Source: Clostridiales bacterium
Lineage (GTDB): Bacteria > Bacillota > Clostridia > Monoglobales > Firm-18
Assembly (NCBI GenBank): GCA_031255355.1
Contig: JAIRSR010000106.1
Span: forward strand, 1-5,028
Length of the DNA stretch: 5,028 nt
Reading direction: 5' to 3'
The notes under the pieces were generated by a model. It saw only the letters and a program-made list of their open reading frames with translations. It searched no databases and was not told the DNA's origin. Within the stretch, counting starts at the first letter, position 1. The number at the start of each line of letters is the position of its first letter. This document shows positions 1 to 4,925 of this stretch, piece after piece. The translations under genes were made by a program, and so were the position numbers.

Positions 1-550
1 TACGGTGGACGGTGAAGTCATTACCCGCCGCGGCGCGGACGTGAACAAACTGCGCCGAAAGATGGGTATGGTGTTTCAACAGTTCAATCTGTTCCCGCAT
101 TTGACGGTGCTGAAAAACATCACCCTCGCGCCGGTCAAACTGAAAAAAATGTCCCCCGATACGGCGAAAAGCACCGCCTACGACCTTTTGGAGCGCGTCG
201 GATTGCGGGAAAAGGCAGAGGCGTACCCCGCCCAACTTTCGGGAGGGCAGAAGCAGCGAATCGCAATCGCGCGTGCGCTTGCCATGTCGCCGGAAATTAT
301 GCTGTTTGACGAGCCGACCAGCGCGCTTGACCCTGAAATGGTGGGCGAGGTGTTGGAAGTCATGAAAGACTTGGTGCGGGACGGCATGACAATGGCGGTG
401 GTGACGCATGAAATGGGCTTTGCCCGCGAAGCCGCAGACAGGGTGCTGTTTATGGACGACGGCATTATCGCGGAGCGCGGAACGCCGGAGGAACTTTTCC
501 GCAACCCGCAAAACCCCAGAACGAAAACCTTTTTAAGCAAGGTGCTGTAA
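1..550 (+). CDS. glnQ: Polar amino acid ABC transporter ATP-binding protein, GlnQ type (5' partial)
   Basis: This is the ATPase subunit of a polar amino acid (glutamine-type) importer, acting on the cytoplasmic face of the membrane with a permease and a binding protein that must lie outside the window. About 182 residues are visible. The family is usually about 240-250 aa, so roughly 60 residues, including Walker A, lie upstream of base 1. The GTG at base 5 is an internal valine codon, not a start. Numbering from that codon, the Q-loop is [11 protein letters not shown] (22-32), the ABC signature LSGGQKQR (78-85), Walker B plus D-loop [12 protein letters not shown] (98-109), and the switch histidine H135 sits in VVTHEMGFA. 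The [10 protein letters not shown] segment and the C-terminal GTPEE..F..P...RTK.FLSKVL pattern are typical of the GlnQ/GltL/HisP branch. The exact substrate cannot be told from the ATPase. The TAA stop is followed by a likely terminator, so this is probably the last gene of its operon. Confidence 0.95.
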   Translation, partial: TVDGEVITRRGADVNKLRRKMGMVFQQFNLFPHLTVLKNITLAPVKLKKMSPDTAKSTAYDLLERVGLREKAEAYPAQLSGGQKQRIAIARALAMSPEIMLFDEPTSALDPEMVGEVLEVMKDLVRDGMTMAVVTHEMGFAREAADRVLFMDDGIIAERGTPEELFRNPQNPRTKTFLSKVL

Positions 551-563
551 CAGGCGGGAAGTA

Positions 564-600
564 CGCGGGCGGCAGAGGTTTGCCGCAAGCGATTTCCGTT
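564..600 (+). terminator. Probable Rho-independent terminator after glnQ
   Basis: A perfect 6-bp GC-rich stem pairs GCGGCA (569-574) with TGCCGC (581-586) around the loop GAGGTT. It is extended by an outer CGC (564-566)/GCG (589-591) stem across a GG/AA internal loop. The downstream tract ATTTCCGTTTTAT is only moderately T-rich, so termination may be partial. It lies 13 nt after the glnQ stop and about 54 nt before the ribosome binding site of the next gene, the right place to separate the two transcription units. Confidence 0.5.
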
Positions 601-653
601 TTATGGTAACACAAATCACCCCGTCGGCGTATGATATAACGAGGTGAGGTATT

Positions 654-1001
654 ATGACGACTGTTTTTTTACCTGCGGCGGTCTGTTTTTTCGCCGTGTT
701 CGGCGTGATTCAGTTTGTAAAAAATATTTACGGCGCGGTATGTGAACGCCGCGGCGACTTTTTCATCGTCATATCGGTGAAAAACCAACAGGATTATATC
801 GAGGACATTATCCGCACTACGGTATGGAAAAGCCTGAACCGCCTCGGCGGAAGAGAGGTTCCCCGGATTTATGTGGTTGACTTCGGGTCAACGGACGACA
901 CGCTGAATATTTTAGAGCGCATTTGCGGCGATTACGAGTTTGTAACGGCGCTGAGCCGCGAGGAGTACATAGCGTTTATGGAGAAAAACAATGGATGCTG
1001 A
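654..1001 (+). CDS. Small membrane-anchored protein resembling the N-terminus of a GT2-type glycosyltransferase domain
   Basis: The 115-aa product has one strong hydrophobic segment at about residues 4-22, followed by a basic/polar stretch (CERRGD), so it is probably anchored with the rest in the cytoplasm. Residues 36-110 resemble the first part of a GT-A (glycosyltransferase family 2) fold: strand FFIVISVKN, a helix, then strand plus loop IYVVDFGSTDDTLNIL (72-87), like the GT2 VDnGSTDgT nucleotide-binding loop. It is much too short for a working GT2 enzyme, and the acceptor and catalytic half is absent, so I would not assign transferase activity. The ATG at 654 is set by GAGGTGA (641-647), a strong anti-Shine-Dalgarno match 6 nt upstream. 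The 3' end overlaps the recD2 start by 11 nt, implying co-transcription and probably coupled translation. Similar short proteins occur in Clostridia as hypotheticals (recollection, not searched). It could also be a decayed remnant, but the intact frame and good ribosome binding site argue against that. Confidence 0.75.
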   Translation: MTTVFLPAAVCFFAVFGVIQFVKNIYGAVCERRGDFFIVISVKNQQDYIEDIIRTTVWKSLNRLGGREVPRIYVVDFGSTDDTLNILERICGDYEFVTALSREEYIAFMEKNNGC

Positions 1002-3213
1002 AAACGGTAACGAAAAGCAAATATTGACCGGCGTAGTGGAGGATGTTGTTTATTACAACGACGAAAACTGCTATGCCGTTTGCTATATTCAAACGGAGTC
1101 GGATTACGTCGCCGTTGTGGGGTATTTGCCCTATATTTCAGAGGGTGAAAGCGTCGCCGTGACGGGGGTTTGGACGAACCACGCCGAATACGGCACACAG
1201 TTTAAGGCGGAATATTACGAAAAGCACTTGCCAAAGGAAAAAGCGGATATATTAAAGTACTTGTCCTCCGGCATTATCAAAGGGATTCGGCAGGTTACGG
1301 CGGAAAAAATCGTGGAACGCTTCGGCGGGGACGCGCTGAACGTGATTGCGGATTCCCCGGAAAAATTAGCGTGTATCGGCGGGATTTCACGCAATAAGGC
1401 GATAGAAATCGGGAAGTCCTACGCGCAGCAACTCGGCGTAAGGGATGTTGTGATTTTTCTGCAAAAGTTCGGGGTGCCGCCGTCCCTCGCGGTCAAGGTG
1501 TACAAGCACTACGGCAGCGCGTCGGTGGACGTGATTAAGAGCAATCCGTATATGCTGTCCCGCGAGGTATACGGCATCGGCTTTAAGACCGCTGACAAAA
1601 TCGCGATGAGTATGGGTGTGGAGCCGAACGCCCCGCCGCGCATCGAGGCCGCCGTCAGTTACGTGCTGTGGGAGGGCGCGATGAACGGGCATACCTTTTT
1701 GCCGCGCGGCACGTTGACGGAAAGTACCTGCCGTCTGATTGGCGCGGACGCGGGGGAGTGTGACGCGGCAATCACTTCTATGTTATTTTCCAACCAACTG
1801 ATTAACGAACTGCTTCCCGCGTGTGAAGCGATATACCAACCCGCGCTGCACAACGCGGAATTGCAGTCTGCGGCGCGGCTCGCGAAAATCGCCTCGGTGA
1901 GTTTTGTGCAGACCGATTTGGAAACGGAGCGGATTATCGCCGATATAGAGCGGGAACAGCGCATTACCCTTGCGGGACGGCAGCGGGAGGCGGTACTCGC
2001 TTCGCTGAAAAACGGCGCAATGGTGATTACGGGCGGGCCGGGTACCGGGAAAACGACCATCATCAACGCCATTATTCGGGTCATGGAGCATTTGGGGAAG
2101 CGGATTATGCTGGCGGCGCCAACGGGCAGAGCGGCAAAGCGCATGAGCGAACTGTGCGGTACAGAGGCAAAAACCCTGCACCGCCTGTTAGAGGTCGGCT
2201 TCGCGGAAGAGAGCGGAAGCATGACTTTTTCGCGCAATGACGAAAATCCGTTGGATTGCGACGTGCTGATTGTGGACGAAATGAGTATGGTGGATACGCT
2301 GTTGTTATACGCCGTGCTAAAGGCGGTAAAAAGCGGCACAAGGCTGATTATGGTCGGCGACAGCGACCAACTTCCGTCCGTCGGGGCGGGGGATGTACTG
2401 CGTGACGTCATCGCTTCGGGAAGCCTGCCCGTCATACAACTGACGGAAATTTTCAGTCAGGCGAAAGAAAGTATGATTGTGGTAAACGCGCATAAAATCA
2501 ACAACGGTGAGTATCCCGTGATGAATCAGCGGGGCAGTGACTTTTTTATGCTGTACAGGGAAAACGGACAAGACTTGGTAGGCACAATTGTTGACCTATG
2601 CGGCGCCCGCTTGCCGAATACTTACGGCTACGACCCGATTACGCAAATTCAAGTGATTACGCCGACGCGCAAAGGGGTTGCGGGGGTGAGCGCACTCAAC
2701 GAGCGTCTGCAAAAGGCGTTGAACCCGCCCGGCAAGGCGAAAAAGGAAAAGCAATTCAAAACAGTCACCTTTCGCGAGGGCGATAAGGTGATGCAGATTA
2801 AAAATAACTATGAACTTGAATGGAAGCGCGTTTCTGACGGTGAGCGGGGCGTGGGCGTGTTCAACGGCGACGTGGGGCAGATTGCGCGGATTGATACGCG
2901 GGACGAAACAATGGCGGTACTCTTTGACGACAGAGAGGCGGTCTATGACTTCGCGCGGCTGGACGAAATCGACCTGGCATACGCGGTGACCGTCCACAAA
3001 AGCCAAGGCAGTGAGTTTGAAGCGGTGGTAATGCCGATGTATCCCTCCGCGCCGATGCTGCAAAACAGGAATTTGCTGTACACCGCCGTCACCCGCGCGA
3101 AAAAATTGGTCGTCCTCGCGGGGCGGGAGAGCGTCGTCCGCGCTATGGTGGATAACGTCAGCGAACAGAAGCGTTTTTCGGGCTTGCGGGATAAATTAAG
3201 GAGCCTGCTGTGA
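991..3213 (+). CDS. recD2: ATP-dependent 5'-3' DNA helicase RecD2 (RecD/TraA family, SF1B)
   Basis: RecD2 is a cytoplasmic 5'-3' DNA helicase found in bacteria independently of RecBC, linked to repair and replication-fork maintenance. The 740-aa length is normal. An OB-like N-terminal domain (about 8-80) is followed by tandem helix-hairpin-helix elements (about 93-210). Helicase motifs follow: Q331, Walker A GGPGTGKTT (348-356), motif Ia LAAPTGRAAKRM (374-385), motif II LIVDEMSM (426-433), motif III VGDSDQLPSVGAGDVL (455-470), motif IV region LTEIFSQA (484-491), motif V TVHKSQGSEF (667-676) and motif VI LLYTAVTRAKK (695-705). An SH3-like insertion fits about 595-655. The ATG at 991 has GGAG at 980-983, 7 nt upstream, inside the preceding gene. 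It overlaps that gene by 11 nt and comFC by 4 nt, forming one operon. One oddity is residue 489: serine where the family usually has arginine (FRQ). All other motif residues I checked are present, so it probably still folds and binds ATP. Confidence 0.96.
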   Translation: MDAENGNEKQILTGVVEDVVYYNDENCYAVCYIQTESDYVAVVGYLPYISEGESVAVTGVWTNHAEYGTQFKAEYYEKHLPKEKADILKYLSSGIIKGIRQVTAEKIVERFGGDALNVIADSPEKLACIGGISRNKAIEIGKSYAQQLGVRDVVIFLQKFGVPPSLAVKVYKHYGSASVDVIKSNPYMLSREVYGIGFKTADKIAMSMGVEPNAPPRIEAAVSYVLWEGAMNGHTFLPRGTLTESTCRLIGADAGECDAAITSMLFSNQLINELLPACEAIYQPALHNAELQSAARLAKIASVSFVQTDLETERIIADIEREQRITLAGRQREAVLASLKNGAMVITGGPGTGKTTIINAIIRVMEHLGKRIMLAAPTGRAAKRMSELCGTEAKTLHRLLEVGFAEESGSMTFSRNDENPLDCDVLIVDEMSMVDTLLLYAVLKAVKSGTRLIMVGDSDQLPSVGAGDVLRDVIASGSLPVIQLTEIFSQAKESMIVVNAHKINNGEYPVMNQRGSDFFMLYRENGQDLVGTIVDLCGARLPNTYGYDPITQIQVITPTRKGVAGVSALNERLQKALNPPGKAKKEKQFKTVTFREGDKVMQIKNNYELEWKRVSDGERGVGVFNGDVGQIARIDTRDETMAVLFDDREAVYDFARLDEIDLAYAVTVHKSQGSEFEAVVMPMYPSAPMLQNRNLLYTAVTRAKKLVVLAGRESVVRAMVDNVSEQKRFSGLRDKLRSLL

Positions 3214-3941
3214 ACGCGCGTCGGCTGTTGGCGAACCTGTTATCGCCGCCGCTGTGCGTCTTTTGCGGGCGGGCGATAGATGTGAGAACCGCGTATAACG
3301 TCTGTGCCGATTGCGCGGACAGCATACCGTACAACAACAAAAAGGCTTGCGGCATTTGCGGTGCGCCGTTGGATATTTCCTACGGCGATTTGTACTGCGG
3401 CGCGTGCCGTCACACCAAAAGAGCGTTTGCGCGGAACGTGTCGCGCTTTGTCTACAAAGAAGCGGTTGCGGACGCTTTGCGGCTGATGAAGTTCGGCAAG
3501 GGCAATCTGTGGATTGCGGATACGCTGGGCGGGTTCCTTTCGCAAACGGTTGCGGAGCGGTACGGCGGGATTGCGTTCGACGCGGTGCTGTACGTGCCTG
3601 TGAGCGGGAAAAGACTGCGTCAGCGCGGCTTTAACCAGACGGAAATCATCGCGGAGGCGGTTTGCGAAAAATTAGGGCTGTACAAAGCGGAGGGCATTTT
3701 GGTGAAGCCGAAAGACACGCCCAAGCAGAGCGGGCTGAAAATCGCGGAGAGAAAAGCCAACGTGCGGGAAGCGTTCGCCGTGAAAAACGGCGACTTCCTC
3801 ATAGATAAAACGGTGCTCTTGATCGACGACATCTGTACGACGGGCGCGACGCTCCACGCCTGCGCGAGGACGCTGAAAAAGGCGGGCGCCGCCGTGGTGT
3901 ATTGCGCGACGGTAGCCTCTACCGAACCGGGGAGGGGTTAG
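3210..3941 (+). CDS. comFC: ComF-family protein ComFC (double zinc-ribbon plus phosphoribosyltransferase domain)
   Basis: ComFC proteins are cytoplasmic competence-associated proteins with a type I phosphoribosyltransferase fold. They are needed for handling incoming single-stranded DNA in transformable bacteria, and also occur in species not known to be competent. The 243-aa product has four CxxC pairs: C16/C19, C32/C35, C47/C50 and C63/C66, consistent with two zinc sites. Family landmarks follow: the LMKFGK segment (92-97), VP.S.KRLRQRGFNQTE (129-145), KDTPKQSGL (168-176), and the PRPP-binding loop VLLIDDICTTGATL (202-215) with its acidic pair D206-D207. The GTG start at 3210 is supported by AAGGAG at 3198-3203, 6 nt upstream, and by the 4-nt GTGA overlap with the recD2 stop, a standard translational coupling arrangement. 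The last residues (TEPGRG) follow the final strand closely, so the C-terminus looks complete. Actual natural competence of this organism is not shown. Confidence 0.95.
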   Translation: MNARRLLANLLSPPLCVFCGRAIDVRTAYNVCADCADSIPYNNKKACGICGAPLDISYGDLYCGACRHTKRAFARNVSRFVYKEAVADALRLMKFGKGNLWIADTLGGFLSQTVAERYGGIAFDAVLYVPVSGKRLRQRGFNQTEIIAEAVCEKLGLYKAEGILVKPKDTPKQSGLKIAERKANVREAFAVKNGDFLIDKTVLLIDDICTTGATLHACARTLKKAGAAVVYCATVASTEPGRG

Positions 3942-3957
3942 CAAAGGAGTTTTTGCC

Positions 3958-4050
3958 GTGGCGTATGAAAATTCGGTATTTTTGTATAATTCTCTCACGA
4001 ACGCGCAAAATATTATTGTGTTTTTGTCGGAAAGGAAAGGAGAGGATTAA
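3958..4050 (+). CDS. Possible 30-aa small protein between comFC and the SASP gene
   Basis: A short reading frame starts with GTG 17 nt after the comFC stop. It is preceded by AAAGGAG (3943-3949) at 8-nt spacing, a near-ideal ribosome binding site that serves no other gene. It runs MAYENSVFLYNSLTNAQN, then IIVFLSERKGED, and ends in TAA 4 nt before the SASP ATG. The codons (several xxG codons such as TCG, ACG, GCG) resemble neighbouring genes, although the stretch is more AT-rich. There is no recognisable domain; the middle is mildly hydrophobic, too short and polar for a confident membrane segment. It could be a real small protein, a leader peptide coupling the operon to the SASP gene, or chance. 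A candidate SASP promoter lies inside it, which is compatible with either reading. No function is proposed. Confidence 0.35.
   Translation: MAYENSVFLYNSLTNAQNIIVFLSERKGED
3963..3991 (+). promoter_or_regulatory. Candidate promoter for the SASP gene (sigma-G-like, with a sigma-A-like -10)
   Basis: GTATG (3963-3967) fits the sigma-G -35 consensus GHATR. After 17 nt comes TATAATT (3985-3991), which matches the sigma-G -10 consensus CATWMTA at 5 of 7 positions and contains a perfect sigma-A TATAAT. No good sigma-A -35 sits 17 nt upstream (CGTATG). Forespore sigma-G control is expected for SASP genes, so the sigma-G reading is favoured, but it rests on consensus recall only. The predicted start of transcription is near 3997, about 58 nt before the ATG. 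Confidence 0.4.
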
Positions 4051-4054
4051 GAGT

Positions 4055-4282
4055 ATGTCAAAAAATTACAGGAAGTCACGCTTACTTAATCCGGGCGCGT
4101 ATGACGAGATGCAAAAACTGAAATTCGAGTGCGCCAAGGATTTAGGCAGGTTGCAGTACGTCAAGGAAAACAACGACCACTATAAGGGCGATTTGACGGC
4201 GCGGGAAAACGGCAGCCAAGGCGGGCCGATTGGCGGCGAAATGGTCAAGCGTATGATCGCGCGGTACGGTCAAAGCCGCTAA
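4055..4282 (+). CDS. Alpha/beta-type small acid-soluble spore protein (SASP)
   Basis: Alpha/beta-type SASPs coat DNA in the forespore, protect it from damage, and are degraded at germination by the GPR protease. The 75-aa product fits the family. A diverged basic N-terminus (MSKNYRKSR) is followed by a helix, LKFECAKDLG (22-31), at the GPR-site position (usually YEIASELG-like). After a spacer comes the DNA-binding segment GDLTARENGS (45-54), a GG-rich stretch, then GGEMVKRMIARYG (60-72). Two oddities appear: Cys26 replaces the usual Ile/Phe after the cleavage-site Glu, and QGGPI (55-59) is longer than the single residue at that place in Bacillus SspA/SspB. The ATG at 4055 was chosen because GGAGAGG (4039-4045) sits 9 nt upstream and homology begins after it. 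The frame stays open further 5' to a TTG at 3902, inside comFC, but that part looks non-coding. The stop overlaps the stop of the convergent amidase gene. Confidence 0.88.
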   Translation: MSKNYRKSRLLNPGAYDEMQKLKFECAKDLGRLQYVKENNDHYKGDLTARENGSQGGPIGGEMVKRMIARYGQSR

Positions 4283-4773
4283 GCCCGAACGCCCTCTATG
4301 TGAATGAAGCGCAGTTTTTGATAGGTGTAACTGTGAAGCGGTCTGTCGTCGGCGTTAAAGGTATGCGCGGCGACGCGTATGTTGCCGGTCGCGGGGCGTG
4401 CGCCTACCGCGACGATGACGGGCGTATGCCCGAACGTTACGCCGTCGAAGGATAACTGCACAACGTCGCCCGGCTGTACGCGGCTGACGTCCGCGTCCGA
4501 CCCGAACGGCCCGGGCCCGGTGTTTCCCACCAAAAAATTATAGAGAAACGGCACCCCTGTCCACGACGGACTGCGGCTGTTTAAGCCGCTGTAATACCAA
4601 CCGTAGACAGGGGTGTAATTCATGACCCCGCTGCCGCTGAACAGGACTTGAGAGGCGAAGTTGGTGCAGTCCCCTCCGATCCCGTTGAAGTCATAATACG
4701 CGGGGTTGCGCCCGTATGCCCATTTGTGGGCGTAGGCTACCGCCTTACTTCTGTTATACTGAATCACACGCAT
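4279..4773 (-). CDS. Putative amidase domain protein (Amidase_6 family, CHAP/NlpC-like cysteine hydrolase)
   Basis: The 164-aa product matches the putative amidase family common in Clostridia and Bacilli. Hallmarks are AVAYAHKWAYGRN (11-23), the nucleophile motif GGDCTNFASQ (33-42) with C36, a tryptophan/tyrosine-rich stretch (58-72, GWYYSGLNSRSPSW), QPGDVVQLSF (100-109), the likely catalytic histidine H116 in FGHTPVIVAV, and a second conserved AHTFNADDRPL (136-146). This is a CHAP/NlpC-type papain-like fold, expected to cut amide bonds, perhaps in cell-wall peptides; the substrate is unknown. No signal peptide or membrane segment precedes the domain, so it would act in the cytoplasm, in the mother cell/forespore, or after lysis. 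The ATG start has GGGAGGGG (4788-4781 on the minus strand) at 7-nt spacing. The TAG stop overlaps the SASP stop, and no terminator separates these convergent genes. It could be sporulation-related given its neighbour, but I see no clear sporulation promoter. Confidence 0.88.
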   Translation of the reverse strand: MRVIQYNRSKAVAYAHKWAYGRNPAYYDFNGIGGDCTNFASQVLFSGSGVMNYTPVYGWYYSGLNSRSPSWTGVPFLYNFLVGNTGPGPFGSDADVSRVQPGDVVQLSFDGVTFGHTPVIVAVGARPATGNIRVAAHTFNADDRPLHSYTYQKLRFIHIEGVRA

Positions 4774-4853
4774 TTTTTATCCCCTCCCGAACGTGCTTTC
4801 TACCGTTATTTTATTCACGGCGCGAAAAAAGAATGTTAAAATTTATAAAACTA

Positions 4854-4882
4854 TTGAAAAAAAATAACATCTGTAGTATAAT
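4854..4882 (+). promoter_or_regulatory. Strong sigma-A-type promoter for the downstream aldolase gene
   Basis: TTGAAA (4854-4859) and TATAAT (4877-4882) are separated by exactly 17 nt in a locally AT-rich stretch that contrasts with the GC-richer genes around it. The -10 is perfect and the -35 matches 4 of 6 consensus positions. The predicted transcription start is near 4889, giving a short leader of about 37 nt before the TTG start at 4926. Confidence 0.7.
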
Positions 4883-4904
4883 TGACCTGTCAATTTACCA
4901 GCAA
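4875..4904 (-). promoter_or_regulatory. Weak candidate promoter for the amidase gene, overlapping the divergent promoter
   Basis: On the minus strand, TTGCTG (4904-4899) and TATACT (4880-4875) are separated by 18 nt. The -10 matches 5 of 6 sigma-A consensus positions and the -35 three. Transcription would start near 4868, leaving a leader of about 95 nt. AT-rich sequence gives such hits by chance, so this is only the best candidate seen. Confidence 0.22.
4880..4895. promoter_or_regulatory. Perfect 7-bp inverted repeat, probable repressor operator
   Basis: AATTGAC (4880-4886) and GTCAATT (4889-4895) are perfect inverted repeats separated by CT. The left arm includes the last three bases of the TATAAT -10 and the right arm covers the predicted transcription start, so a dimeric protein bound here would block RNA polymerase. 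The stem is AT-rich with no T-tract after it, so an operator is more likely than a terminator. The spacing (TTGA-N4-TCAA) is two bases too short for an FNR/CRP site. The regulator family cannot be named. Confidence 0.5.
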
Positions 4905-4913
4905 TCAATGAAC

Positions 4914-4918
4914 GGAGG
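4914..4918 (+). promoter_or_regulatory. Ribosome binding site fixing the TTG start of the aldolase gene
   Basis: GGAGG lies 7 nt before the TTG at 4926. The only nearby in-frame ATG (4908) lies upstream of this site and has no purine-rich sequence before it, so TTG is preferred. Confidence 0.7.
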
Positions 4919-4925
4919 GAAACGG

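Noticed and set aside
606..640. Possible promoter GTAACA, 18 nt, TATGAT before the gene at 654
   Set aside because: The predicted start near 642 would fall inside the ribosome binding site, leaving a leader too short for it; the -35 is poor.
1659..2435. Long open frame (258 codons) on the minus strand inside recD2
   Set aside because: It lies fully antisense to conserved helicase motifs, its translation is serine-rich with no recognisable domain, and it has the look of a shadow frame in GC-rich coding DNA.
2596..3063. Minus-strand frame of 155 codons inside the 3' part of recD2
   Set aside because: The His/Arg-rich translation is typical of an antisense shadow, and no domain or ribosome binding site is visible.
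4003..4025. Hairpin (GCGCAA/TTGTGT) followed by five T, as a terminator after comFC
   Set aside because: The stem is only 6 bp with two G-U pairs, and it would end the SASP transcript started from the promoter just upstream.
3902..4054. Possible 51-residue N-terminal extension of the SASP from a TTG at 3902
   Set aside because: It begins inside comFC, has no ribosome binding site, and SASPs are about 60-80 aa; the ATG at 4055 gives a normal-length protein with a good ribosome binding site.
4880..4895. Inverted repeat as an FNR/CRP-type site
   Set aside because: FNR sites read TTGA-N6-TCAA, while this one is TTGA-N4-TCAA, two bases too short.
4908..4925. ATG at 4908 as the start of the class II aldolase
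   Set aside because: It has no Shine-Dalgarno sequence upstream, would translate through the GGAGG site, and adds MNGGKR before the usual family N-terminus.
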